From assembly GCA_963693635.1 (NCBI GenBank), contig CAVOBC010000009.1, forward strand, positions 1-31,551: a DNA stretch of 31,551 nucleotides. Reading direction: 5' to 3'. This stretch comes from CAVOBC01 sp963693635 (GTDB taxonomy: Bacteria; Pseudomonadota; Gammaproteobacteria; Pseudomonadales; Azotimanducaceae). The position numbers were made by a program, and so were the translations under genes. Shown here one piece after another: positions 23,679 to 31,551 of this stretch (its first letter is position 1; the number at the start of each line of letters is the position of its first letter). The notes below the pieces were generated by a model that saw only the letters and a program-made list of their open reading frames with translations, ran no database searches and was not told where the DNA came from.

Positions 23679-24494
23679 TCACTCATCCGGGGCAGGCTTC
23701 CCGGGGCCGGGATTGTAGGCGATATCCCGGTTCGCCGTGTTCGCGCTCGCGCCGGTCGGGCGCACGACCGTCAGTGGTCCGAATGCTGAGCGTTGCTTCC
23801 ACACAGGACGAATCGGCGTCAGCATGCCGACCTGTTTGCGCGCCACGATGACGTAGATTGCGCCGAACGGCCAGTTCGCGTACCGACTGATGCCCTGCGA
23901 GTAATCGCGCCGAGGCTCGCCCGCGAGTCGAGCGACCGGCAACCGATAGTTCATGTAGTCCGCACGCTCGATCCGGAAGTTGAGAAGTGTGAGCCAGTCC
24001 AGCAAGCGCCCAGGGCGAATGAAAGCGCCGGTCCAGGGCGCTCGGCCGCGAAAGCGCGCCGCCTGGCGCCAGATTCCCCACGATGAATGGGGATTGAAGC
24101 CGACGACCACGAGATGACCGGAAGGCAATGATGTTCGGACGATCTCGCGCAATGCGGCCTGGGGGTTCTCAAGGAATTCGAGTACGTGATGCAGCAAAAC
24201 AACATCGAGTACGTCATCGGAGAAGGGCAATTGGTCTACCTGTCCGAGGAAACCGCCGGTGTCACCGGGCATCAGGCCCATGACAGCCTTCTGGTTGATA
24301 GGGCTGCTCGCCAGCAAAGACTCACCATCGGCACCGTCGGCAGTCGTGAGTCCCAGAAGATGGTAGCCAAAGTAGCCTGGCAGCAAATGGTCGAGGAGCG
24401 CCTGCTCGGAGGCAAGCGTGTGGCGACCAAGAGTGGTTCCAAACCAGCGCCTGATTTCTTTGAGTCGCAGGTAGTTTTCCGATGACTGCTTCAC
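23679..24494 (-). CDS. YafS-like class I SAM methyltransferase
   Basis: 271 aa, soluble. The methyltransferase core is visible as LPFSDDVLDVVLLHHVLEF (parts of about 89-107, motif II/III) and LPSGHLVVVGFNP (post-motif). The SAM loop is less canonical (LLGLTTAD). Position beside rnhA-dnaQ and mltD matches E. coli YafS, hence the name; substrate unknown. GTG start with GGAGG about 6 nt upstream. The C-terminus (about 230-271) is Pro/Ala/Asn-rich and probably disordered. Divergent from mltD. In E. coli the neighbouring gene is gloB; here that place holds only intergenic DNA. Confidence 0.82.
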   Translation of the reverse strand: MKQSSENYLRLKEIRRWFGTTLGRHTLASEQALLDHLLPGYFGYHLLGLTTADGADGESLLASSPINQKAVMGLMPGDTGGFLGQVDQLPFSDDVLDVVLLHHVLEFLENPQAALREIVRTSLPSGHLVVVGFNPHSSWGIWRQAARFRGRAPWTGAFIRPGRLLDWLTLLNFRIERADYMNYRLPVARLAGEPRRDYSQGISRYANWPFGAIYVIVARKQVGMLTPIRPVWKQRSAFGPLTVVRPTGASANTANRDIAYNPGPGKPAPDE

Positions 24495-24857
24495 GTGCCG
24501 CCTCCGCTCAATGCTCTGACCGCTTCAGCCACGATCGATGGGCCCCCTGACGTGGGCTGTGACAGCGATGCGCTGGCGATTCTGGCGACTGCAATTGCCG
24601 TGCTACCATCGCGACGCCTCCAGATCCATTGTGGTTAACACTCTTTACTGCCCTCACCCACTTCCTGTACCTGATTCCTGCACCTGATTCCTGCGCACAA
24701 TCCCTGCACCTAAGGCGCTATTGCCCCGACTCGCTGACCCGATCCTCTTCAGCCGAACCTTCGCACCCACTCCATCCACCGACAAGTTGGGGGAATGATT
24801 TGACCGGGTTAGACGTCGGCGCTGGACACCGAAAATTGGGCATTATTGACCGTCCCA
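24495..24857 (+). promoter_or_regulatory. mltD upstream region: extended -10 and 4 x 13-bp repeat
   Basis: No gene is seen here. TGC-TACCAT at 24601-24609 is an extended -10 of the same type found before metH. Four 13-bp imperfect tandem units starting CCTG run 24664-24715 (units 1 and 2 differ at one base; consensus CCTGCACCTGATT). The leader to mltD would be about 240 nt. The gene gloB, expected here by comparison with E. coli, is absent. Confidence 0.5.
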
Positions 24858-26639
24858 ATGAAACTAAACCGACACGGCTCGATCAATATCTCTTATACAT
24901 GCTGCTATCACTGGATGACGAACGTGATCTCCGTTTCTGATTCGGGAAACATTTCTCGCATTACTCACCCATCGTCAATCGGCCGCGAACCCCGGATCGG
25001 GAGTCGCTTCGCAGTCAGCCTTATTATAGGCAGTTTGTGGGTGCTGTTGCATGGTTGCACGTTAGCCCCCGATGCGGTCACAGGCGTTGCGCCCACGATC
25101 GTGATTGTTCCGCCAGCCGTTCCGCTGGCTGTTGAAAGGGATGCGTCCCCTCAAGGTCCTGGTGATGCGCGCGAAGCGGATGCCGATGTCGAAGATGACC
25201 AGCATCGTTCTACTGTATCGAAGGTCGAGGGTGCCTGGGGCCTTGCTGCACAACGCATGGCCCTCCCCCACCACCTCGATCAATTGCGGGTCAGACAGGA
25301 GTTTGGCTGGTTTGAACGTAACCCCGAGTACTTCGCGCGGACGTCCGCGCGGGCAAGCCGGTACCTCCCGTTTATTCTTGATGAAGTCGAGAAACGCGGG
25401 ATTCCCGGCGAGATAGCGCTGTTGCCGATCGTCGAGAGCGCGTACGACCCGTTTGCTTATTCGCACGGGCGCGCGATGGGCCTCTGGCAGTTCATTCCCG
25501 GCACGGCGCGGCGTTTCGGCCTGCAAATGAACTGGTGGTATGACGGCCGGCGCGACATCGTTGCCTCAACTCACGCCGCGCTCGACTATCTTGAGTACCT
25601 GCACGGTTTGTTTGACGGTGATTGGATGCTCGCCCTCGCCGCGTACAATTCAGGCGAAGGGACGGTCAGAAATGCGCAACGTCGCCAGCAACGTGCTGGC
25701 AAACCGGATGACTTCTGGTCGTTGGCGCTTCCGGCGGAGACACGTGCGTATGTGCCGCGACTGCTTGCGGTCAGTCACTACGTACGCACGCACGACGATC
25801 TGCCGACGCTGCCATTGACGGCTCGTTTCCGTGCCATCGAATTGCAAGATCAAACCGACCTCGCAGTGATCAGTCGGCTGGCGGACGTACCGCTCTCGCA
25901 ACTGTATCGCCTGAACCCCGGGCTGAACCGCTGGGCCACGCCGAACGGTGGCTACACGTTGCTCGTCCCTCCGGAAGTTTCACCGGAACTCTCCAGTTTG
26001 CTCCAGGGACTCGCCGATGGTGAGCGCATGCGACTGAAGCGCCACAAGATCAGGTATGGCGAGAGCCTTTCAGTTATCGCGGCGCAATACGGGACGTCGG
26101 TTGACGCGCTGCGTCGGGTGAACCAGGTACGCAACTCGACGATCAGAACGGGCGAGCATCTGCTCGTACCAACTGCGAGCCAGCATCCATCCGACTACGC
26201 ACTGTCTGCCGCAAATCGACATGCCGACGCGACGGCCTATCGACACGAGAAGATGGGGACACCTGTCACCTATCGCGTGGAGTCCGGCGACAGCCTGTGG
26301 TTGATTGCGCAACGTCATGGTGTCGCTGTACGCGCGCTTGCAAGTTGGAACGGGCTGGCACCCACTGACGTGCTTCGAGTGGGCAAGACGATCAACATCT
26401 GGGGCGGGTCGCAGGGTGCCGTCGCCGCACCGGTTGTCGCACACGGGCACGAACGGGCGACTCGGCGCGTGAACTATCGGGTGCGCCGCGGCGAATCGCT
26501 GGCAGTGATTGCAGGGAAATTCAATCTATCCGTATCTGACATCCGCGGTTGGAACGGTGCCGTCGCGACGTCGCGCTACATCCATCCTGGTCAGCAGCTG
26601 ACCCTGTTTGTTGATGTGACCAAAACCCGGCGGGAGTAG
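24858..26639 (+). CDS. mltD: Membrane-bound lytic murein transglycosylase D
   Basis: About 593 aa lipoprotein that cleaves peptidoglycan glycan strands, forming 1,6-anhydro-muropeptides. A lipobox LLHGC ends a hydrophobic stretch (SLIIGSLWVLLHGC), so the mature protein is anchored in the outer membrane. The SLT domain follows, with catalytic Glu in LLPIVESAYDPFA and GLWQFIPGTARRFGL; AAYNSGEGTVRNA is also typical. Three LysM modules bind the wall: beginning HKIRYGESLS, TYRVESGDSLW and NYRVRRGESLA, within the last 240 residues. The start is unsure: ATG 24858 used here, ATG 24915 leaves a more normal signal length; neither has a good ribosome site. Confidence 0.93.
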   Translation: MKLNRHGSINISYTCCYHWMTNVISVSDSGNISRITHPSSIGREPRIGSRFAVSLIIGSLWVLLHGCTLAPDAVTGVAPTIVIVPPAVPLAVERDASPQGPGDAREADADVEDDQHRSTVSKVEGAWGLAAQRMALPHHLDQLRVRQEFGWFERNPEYFARTSARASRYLPFILDEVEKRGIPGEIALLPIVESAYDPFAYSHGRAMGLWQFIPGTARRFGLQMNWWYDGRRDIVASTHAALDYLEYLHGLFDGDWMLALAAYNSGEGTVRNAQRRQQRAGKPDDFWSLALPAETRAYVPRLLAVSHYVRTHDDLPTLPLTARFRAIELQDQTDLAVISRLADVPLSQLYRLNPGLNRWATPNGGYTLLVPPEVSPELSSLLQGLADGERMRLKRHKIRYGESLSVIAAQYGTSVDALRRVNQVRNSTIRTGEHLLVPTASQHPSDYALSAANRHADATAYRHEKMGTPVTYRVESGDSLWLIAQRHGVAVRALASWNGLAPTDVLRVGKTINIWGGSQGAVAAPVVAHGHERATRRVNYRVRRGESLAVIAGKFNLSVSDIRGWNGAVATSRYIHPGQQLTLFVDVTKTRRE

Positions 26640-26658
26640 CGCGGCGCTGCGCTCTTTT
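26638..26658 (+). terminator. Weak terminator after mltD
   Basis: AGCGC (26638-26642) pairs with GCGCT (26649-26653), 6-nt loop, followed by CTTTTCT. It starts inside the mltD stop codon. A short stem and broken T-tract make it only plausible. Confidence 0.4.
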
Positions 26659-26778
26659 CTACTTGTCCGGTTCTCTTCGCTGGGTAGTCGCGCTCGAGGG
26701 CGTGGCTGCGCCTGCGGCGTTTGATCCTGGCGCTACTGTCTGAAGGGGCGGGCCGGGTAGGTCCTGCGGGGGGAAGGG

Positions 26779-28665
26779 CTAGTCTTCGGCCGCGGTCCGG
26801 CTGACATCGGCTTGCGTAACAATATCAGCCTGGTATTCAGTGCGATCGTTGGCGCCACTTCGACTCGCCAGTGCCCGTGCAAGGGTCTGCAACTCCGTCC
26901 ACGGCACACTGACCGGATCGGTGCTTTGGATGCCGGTGACGGTGACGACGGCAGCATCGCCATTGGCAAGCCCGATGTGACCGACCGACTTGCCGCCCTC
27001 TGCAGGGCGGGCAAGCTGGAAAGCACGCTCGATGACTTGCCGGTCAACACCGCCCTGGCTGCGCGTTGCGCCCGCGATTACCTTCCATTCAACTCCGAAT
27101 TGATCGGCGACAAAGCGGGTAATTGATCCACTCTTCAACATGCGTTCGATCTCGACCGCTTGCGCGAGTGCGTCGTCTGCTGCTTTCTCATCGCGGATGC
27201 GATCCGCAATCAGCGCCTCGACCTCAGCGAGTGATCGTTGCACGCTCGGGCTGTGGCCCGTCACGCGGACAACGACGTGGTGATCGGGTGTTATCTCGAT
27301 CAGATTACTGTTGTTGCCGTCAGTCAGCAGGTCGGGCAAATAGGCGGCCTCCATGACCGCCGGAGCCCCAGCCACGGGATGGGCGTTGTTCCGGCCGACG
27401 TGCCCAGTGGTCTTGATTGTCAGATCGAGGGACACCGAAGGATCGCGAAGATCCGGCGCTTCAAACGCGATCTCGGCAAGACGGGCAGAGCGCTCTACGA
27501 ACAAATCCTCAGCTTTGATCTCGCGCACATCGGCGTCGATGCGATCACGTACCTCCTCAAACGGTGTCACCGTTGCGACTTCAACGCCGGTCAGCTTGAT
27601 GATGTGATATCCAAAATCCGACAGGACAGGCGTCGAAACATCGCCGTCGGACAGGTTCGCGAGGGTAGCTTCGAACTCCGGAACAAAAACGCCCGCGTCC
27701 TGAAACCCAAGGTCGCCCCCGTTGACGGCAGAGCCAGGATCGTCCGAGTGCTCCTTCGCGAGGGTCTCAAATGACTCGCCCGCCAACACCTTGCGGTGAA
27801 GATCATCAGCCTTCGCTTTCGCCTGCGCGCCCGTTACCTCATCGGAAATCGCGACGAGAATGTGCGAAGACCTGCGCCTCTCTGCCCGGGTGTAGCTGGT
27901 GCTGCGGTCCTCATACTGCGCCCGGATTTCTACTTCATTGACTTCAACTTCGGAAAGGAGGCTGTCCTTGCGCAACTCGATATAGCTGAGATCCACGGTC
28001 TCATCGGTCTGGAAGTCACTGAGGTTTGCGTTGTAATAGTCCTCTAGTTGAGCCGGGGTCGTGGTGATGCTGTCTCTCAACTTGTCACGCGTGATCAGCA
28101 CGTACGCCAGATCCCGAACCTGTTGAGCAAGGCTGCTGATCCCGCGCGCTTCTTTTTCAGTGAGGAACGCGGTCTGACTCAGCGCCGCCGTCAACTGCTG
28201 CACCTTCATGTCAGTTTGCAGTTCCTGACGATAACTGAGCGGCTGATAACCCATGTTGCGGATTATTTGACGAAACCGTTCGGCGTCGAACTGGCCTTCG
28301 ACCTGGAAGGCTTCGGTCGTGAGGATTTGCTTGTCGGTCGACGCGTCAGAGAACGCCAGATCGAGGTCATTAGCCTGATTGATCAATACCTGCCGATTGA
28401 TCAGGCTATCAAGCACGCCGCTGCGGAGGCGATCTTCTTCGACCGGGAGGCCGCGAGCCAGCATGACCTGTCGGCTGCGCTCGACTGCTAGCTCCATTTC
28501 CTGCTGTGTAACGTCGTTGCCACCCACGGAAGCCACCTTGGGGACTGGCGCCAGGAAGGTCGTGATGGAGCCGAAGCCAAACAGCGCAAATACTATAATG
28601 ATCGCACCGACGATCATCTTCGCGATCAGCCCTTGAGTACTGCTTCGAATCGCCTCTATCCCCAT
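26779..28665 (-). CDS. ppiD: Periplasmic chaperone/parvulin PpiD
   Basis: 628 aa, anchored in the inner membrane by one N-terminal helix (about 16-38) and folding outer-membrane and secreted proteins as they leave the Sec translocon. Order: short cytoplasmic N-terminus, anchor, SurA-like N-terminal helical domain (about 40-220), PPIC parvulin domain (about 267-360, from SSHILVAI to SDFGYHIIKLTGVE) and a C-terminal SurA-like domain. Length matches E. coli PpiD (623). It lies downstream of hupB as in most gammaproteobacteria, but about 650 bp away with its own upstream region. Confidence 0.95.
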   Translation of the reverse strand: MGIEAIRSSTQGLIAKMIVGAIIIVFALFGFGSITTFLAPVPKVASVGGNDVTQQEMELAVERSRQVMLARGLPVEEDRLRSGVLDSLINRQVLINQANDLDLAFSDASTDKQILTTEAFQVEGQFDAERFRQIIRNMGYQPLSYRQELQTDMKVQQLTAALSQTAFLTEKEARGISSLAQQVRDLAYVLITRDKLRDSITTTPAQLEDYYNANLSDFQTDETVDLSYIELRKDSLLSEVEVNEVEIRAQYEDRSTSYTRAERRRSSHILVAISDEVTGAQAKAKADDLHRKVLAGESFETLAKEHSDDPGSAVNGGDLGFQDAGVFVPEFEATLANLSDGDVSTPVLSDFGYHIIKLTGVEVATVTPFEEVRDRIDADVREIKAEDLFVERSARLAEIAFEAPDLRDPSVSLDLTIKTTGHVGRNNAHPVAGAPAVMEAAYLPDLLTDGNNSNLIEITPDHHVVVRVTGHSPSVQRSLAEVEALIADRIRDEKAADDALAQAVEIERMLKSGSITRFVADQFGVEWKVIAGATRSQGGVDRQVIERAFQLARPAEGGKSVGHIGLANGDAAVVTVTGIQSTDPVSVPWTELQTLARALASRSGANDRTEYQADIVTQADVSRTAAED

Positions 28666-29238
28666 GTCGTCATGTTTCCAACTGTTGAATTGACAAGATT
28701 TCCCAGTGCGGCGCCGATTCGACCTCTGTGGGATCTGTGGGCGCCATGGTCATTTGCAAAGGATGTATGGTGTTCCAGACTGCTTGCATTCAAAACCTGT
28801 GCGCACGAACCTGGGATGTGGGTCAAAACGGCTTATTGCCCTGAAGGCGACGTGTCGCATGGAGGGCGTATCTTAGCAAACGGCCCGCCTGAGGTCCCAA
28901 CGGACTCTCGCGAACTTCGAAGTGTATTTGGGTGCCCTGGCCGCGCAGCTACACACTTCGGCAAACGACATTCTCGACGATGCCCGCTACCTTGACCATC
29001 TCGACAATTGCGCTCTCCATTTTTGCCCTCCCGCCATTTGCCATCTTCCACATCTGCTCTCAGAGAAAGAGGCTCTCTCGAAAAAGAGGCGATCTCGGGT
29101 ATTCTTGTCTGCGATGTCACGTCCGCGCGGGATGCGCCTGGACGCCGCCGAGGGTTGGAGTCGGGATGACACCGACGGCCTCTGACCGCTTGCGTTCGCG
29201 TGATCTGCTGCCCACGTCAGTCCCAAAACAAATCCAAA
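28666..29238 (-). promoter_or_regulatory. ppiD upstream region: extended -10, structured leader, tandem repeat
   Basis: On the minus strand TGC-TAAGAT (28878-28870), with TTGGGA 19 bp further up, is a plausible promoter about 200 nt before ppiD. The transcript would contain hairpins GCGA-CACG-TCGC (about 28841-28852) and GGGCAA...TTGACCC (about 28821-28843). No known RNA was recognised. A 17-bp tandem pair lies at 29064-29080 and 29081-29097 (14 of 17 identical). Open frames in this stretch have no recognisable product. In several relatives tRNA genes sit here; none is visible. Confidence 0.4.
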
Positions 29239-29275
29239 AATAAAATGGCGCACCGAATTGATGCGCCATTTTATT
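29239..29275 (-). terminator. hupB intrinsic terminator
   Basis: A perfect 14-bp stem, 29275-29262 with 29252-29239 (core AAAATGGCGCA/TGCGCCATTTT), 9-nt loop. On the minus strand the A-tract/T-tract flanks and following TTTTTGG fit a Rho-independent terminator 42 bp after hupB. It is nearly symmetrical, so it could act in both directions. Confidence 0.9.
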
Positions 29276-29316
29276 CAGCTGGTGCCAGTCACCAGAGTGT
29301 CCATACTCGTTGATGC

Positions 29317-29589
29317 CTAATTGACGGCGTCTTTCAGTGCCTTACCGGGTTTGAAAGCCGGCACCTTCGCCGCACTTATCTGGATCTCTTCACCCGTTTT
29401 CGGATTGCGTCCGGTTCGCGCGGCGCGCTCCCGAACCGTGAAAGTGCCAAAGCCAACGAGGGCAACGGACTCTCCTCCTTTAAGGGCGTTGGAAATCGAC
29501 TCGGTGACTGCATCCAACGCACGTCCAGCATCTGCTTTAGTAAGGTCTGCGGCCTCGGCGATACTGTCAATCAACTCTTGCTTATTCAA
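29317..29589 (-). CDS. hupB: DNA-binding protein HU-beta
   Basis: 90 aa histone-like nucleoid protein. It has the complete HU fold: helical dimer body (MNKQELIDSIAEAADLTK), GFGTFTVRERAARTGRNPKTGEEI forming the DNA-clasping arm (split near residues 46-70) and the closing AFKPGKALKDAVN. The start is TTG at 29589, the only one that gives the standard N-terminus, with GAGGG about 8 nt upstream. It has its own strong promoter after lon and a strong terminator, so it is probably a highly expressed single-gene transcript. Confidence 0.97.
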   Translation of the reverse strand: MNKQELIDSIAEAADLTKADAGRALDAVTESISNALKGGESVALVGFGTFTVRERAARTGRNPKTGEEIQISAAKVPAFKPGKALKDAVN

Positions 29590-29684
29590 TCAATAACCCT
29601 CGATTTGTACGAAATAGTAGGGCAAGGCCCCATGTTTTTGTGGTGCAGATAAACCCATCTGCCAAGGACCGACAATTCGCCGTC

Positions 29685-29714
29685 GTTATACCAACTAACG
29701 AAAATGGCTGTCAA
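29685..29714 (-). promoter_or_regulatory. hupB: Strong sigma70 promoter of hupB
   Basis: TTGACA (29714-29709), 18-bp spacer, TATAAC (29690-29685) preceded by TG (extended -10) on the minus strand. It gives an untranslated leader of about 88 nt. The best promoter match in the window. Confidence 0.8.
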
Positions 29715-29756
29715 CAACTTGCTGGTCGAACGGCGTCCCCGAATACAGATACGGGC

Positions 29757-31551
29757 TCAATGGGCACTAATACGCGTGTCTGTATCCGATTCTACGCCTT
29801 TGTCCTCAGCAACCTGAGGCTCTTCCTCAAGTGGCTCCGGCATGCGTTGCAGGGCTACTTCAAGCACCTGATCGATCCATTTCACCGGCAGTATTCGTAA
29901 CTCTTCCTTGATGTTATCTGGTATCTCTTTGAGGTCACTGCGGTTCTCTTCTGGTATTAATACTTCTTTGATGCCGCCGCGGTGAGCAGCGAGGAGTTTT
30001 TCTTTCAGACCACCAATTTTCAAGATCTGACCACGCAGTGTTATCTCCCCGGTCATTGCGACGTCAGCCCGAGCGGGGATGCCTGTCAACACAGACACCA
30101 TCGCTGTGCATAGCGCGGTGCCTGCGCTCGGCCCATCCTTCGGTGTTGCCCCTTCGGGCATGTGGATGTGAAGGTCGTATTTCTCATGGAAGTCTTTCGC
30201 GATGCCCAGAACCTGGGCGCGGCTTCGCACAACCGTTGTTGCCGCCTGGATTGACTCTTGCATGACGTCGCCGAGGGAACCCGTTCGGGTGTGCTGCCCC
30301 TTGCCTTTGACGGCAACTGCTTCGATCGAGAGCAGTTCGCCACCGACGCTCGTTACTGCAAGTCCGGTAACGAGGCCGATCTCGTCCTGGGTTTCCGCCC
30401 GGCCGAACGAGAACTTGCGAACGCCGGAGAAGGTCTCGAGTTCATCACTCCCGATCTTCACAGATTTTGGGTCTTCGGCCGACAGTGCGGCGTCTTTAAC
30501 AACCTTGCGGCAAAGCTTGGCGATCTCGCGTTCCAGGCCGCGTACCCCTGCTTCGCGCGTGTAATATCGAACCAGGTCGCAGATCGCATCGCTCCCGACC
30601 GTCAACTCGTTTTTGCGCAAGCCGTTGTGACCGATCTGCTTCGGCACAAGGTAACGTTCTGCAATGTTCAGCTTCTCGTCTTCGGTGTACCCGGGTATCC
30701 GAATGATCTCCATACGATCAAGCAGCGGTGCTGGAATGTTCATTGAATTCGACGTACAGATGAACATGACCTCGGACAGATCGTAGTCCACTTCAAGATA
30801 GTGATCATTGAACGTGTTGTTCTGCTCCGGGTCCAGCACTTCAAGCAACGCGGAGGCGGGGTCACCGCGATGGTCTTGCCCCATCTTGTCGATTTCGTCG
30901 AGCAGAAAGAGCGGATTTCTCGCACCCGACTTTGAGATCTTCTGAATGATTTTGCCCGGCATGGATCCGATGTAGGTGCGACGATGGCCACGAATTTCGG
31001 CTTCGTCACGAACGCCACCCAATGCCATACGGACGAACTTGCGATTCGTTGCTCGCGCGATCGATTCACCAAGCGAGGTCTTGCCGACGCCGGGCGGCCC
31101 GACCAAACACAGAACCGGGCCTTTCAACTTCTTCACGCGGCGCTGCACCGCGAGATACTCAAGGATGCGCTCCTTAACCTCGTCGAGGCCGTAATGATCC
31201 GACTCAAGCACTTCCTCGGCGGCGGCGATGTCCGTGCGCACGCGTGATCGCTTCTTCCACGGAATGCTCAGCATCCAGTCAATGTAGCTGCGAACGACCG
31301 TCGCCTCGGCCGACATCGGCGACATCATCTTCAATTTGTTGATCTCACCGCGGGTTTTGTCTTTCGCCTCCTTCGGCATGCCGGCTTCTTCGAACTTTTT
31401 CTGGATCTCTTCGAGCTCATTGGGCACGTCTTCCGTGTCCCCGAGTTCTTTCTGAATCGCCTTCATCTGCTCGTTCAGGTAGTACTCGCGCTGACTCTTT
31501 TCCATCTGTTTTTTGACGCGGCCACGAATGCGCTTTTCGACCTTGAACAGA
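29757..31551 (-). CDS. lon: ATP-dependent protease Lon, C-terminal part (5' end outside window)
   Basis: About 598 residues are present and the frame runs off the window edge (first full codons encode LFKVEKRIRGRVKKQ), so roughly the N-terminal 200-220 residues lie beyond 31551. Seen here: the central coiled-coil region (KSQREYYLNEQ), the AAA+ module with Walker A GPPGVGKTS, Walker B FLLDEIDK and sensor residues, and the S16 protease domain with the catalytic Ser in PKDGPSAGTA and Lys in GGLKEKLLAAHRGG. Lon degrades misfolded and regulatory proteins in the cytoplasm. hupB follows at 168 bp, the common gammaproteobacterial order. Confidence 0.98.
   Translation of the reverse strand, partial: LFKVEKRIRGRVKKQMEKSQREYYLNEQMKAIQKELGDTEDVPNELEEIQKKFEEAGMPKEAKDKTRGEINKLKMMSPMSAEATVVRSYIDWMLSIPWKKRSRVRTDIAAAEEVLESDHYGLDEVKERILEYLAVQRRVKKLKGPVLCLVGPPGVGKTSLGESIARATNRKFVRMALGGVRDEAEIRGHRRTYIGSMPGKIIQKISKSGARNPLFLLDEIDKMGQDHRGDPASALLEVLDPEQNNTFNDHYLEVDYDLSEVMFICTSNSMNIPAPLLDRMEIIRIPGYTEDEKLNIAERYLVPKQIGHNGLRKNELTVGSDAICDLVRYYTREAGVRGLEREIAKLCRKVVKDAALSAEDPKSVKIGSDELETFSGVRKFSFGRAETQDEIGLVTGLAVTSVGGELLSIEAVAVKGKGQHTRTGSLGDVMQESIQAATTVVRSRAQVLGIAKDFHEKYDLHIHMPEGATPKDGPSAGTALCTAMVSVLTGIPARADVAMTGEITLRGQILKIGGLKEKLLAAHRGGIKEVLIPEENRSDLKEIPDNIKEELRILPVKWIDQVLEVALQRMPEPLEEEPQVAEDKGVESDTDTRISAH

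Noticed and set aside
23372..23686. 104-codon minus-strand frame starting inside the methyltransferase stop (ATGAGTGA)
   Set aside because: Its start looks coupled, but the frame runs through the hairpin cluster and into rnhA, with no recognisable domain. The palindromes better explain the sequence.
28660..28870. 6S RNA-like structure in the ppiD leader
   Set aside because: The 5' and 3' ends do not pair with each other, and the 6S central bubble could not be drawn.
28987..29253. Minus-strand frame with a signal-peptide-like start (hydrophobic, AADHANA)
   Set aside because: It starts inside the hupB terminator hairpin, has no ribosome site and soon becomes low-complexity Arg/Ser-rich sequence without a family.

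Overview
This is a chromosomal, gene-dense, moderately GC-rich stretch of a gammaproteobacterium, probably a marine or metagenome-derived lineage outside the enteric group. The assignment rests on gene content and order: lon-hupB-ppiD; a YafS-type methyltransferase-rnhA-dnaQ block beside mltD; sohB; nfuA; B12-dependent metH; and cysI followed by a DUF934 protein as in pseudomonads. I found no transposase, integrase, phage gene, CRISPR array, rRNA or tRNA.

Layout. 83-1177: a zinc-type alcohol dehydrogenase, convergent with glyA (1278-2540). 2707-3351: a small SAM methyltransferase-like protein. 3412-7269: a minus-strand run of glnS, a stand-alone AICAR transformylase (4-bp overlap with glnS) and a serine/threonine dehydratase family enzyme. 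7270-8157: a long leader region that ends in an aromatic-rich leader peptide and a strong intrinsic terminator, i.e. a transcription attenuator in front of DAHP synthase (8158-9249). 9421-13969: divergent nfuA and metH. 14267-19044: plus-strand MFS transporter, sulfite/nitrite reductase haemoprotein, DUF934 protein and Kef-type antiporter. 19071-24494: minus-strand acuI/yhdH, sohB, nudC, dnaQ, rnhA and a YafS-like methyltransferase. 24858-26639: mltD on the plus strand. 26779-31551: ppiD, hupB and a 5'-truncated lon on the minus strand.

Functional threads. GlyA makes glycine and 5,10-methylene-THF, the AICAR transformylase uses 10-formyl-THF, and MetH uses 5-methyl-THF, so one-carbon metabolism is well represented; CysI supplies sulfide for cysteine and, through it, methionine and NfuA-dependent Fe-S proteins. 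rnhA, dnaQ and nudC are replication and nucleotide housekeeping. MltD, SohB, PpiD and Lon act on the envelope or in protein quality control.

The most interesting signals lie between genes. They are the DAHP-synthase attenuator; a cluster of hairpins with a terminator-like end between rnhA and the methyltransferase; a recurrent habit of short imperfect tandem duplications (13-17 bp) in intergenic DNA, several of them copying the 3' end of the adjacent gene; and recurring TGCTANNAT extended -10 boxes. The stand-alone AICAR transformylase and a sequence-divergent GlyA are the most unusual coding features.
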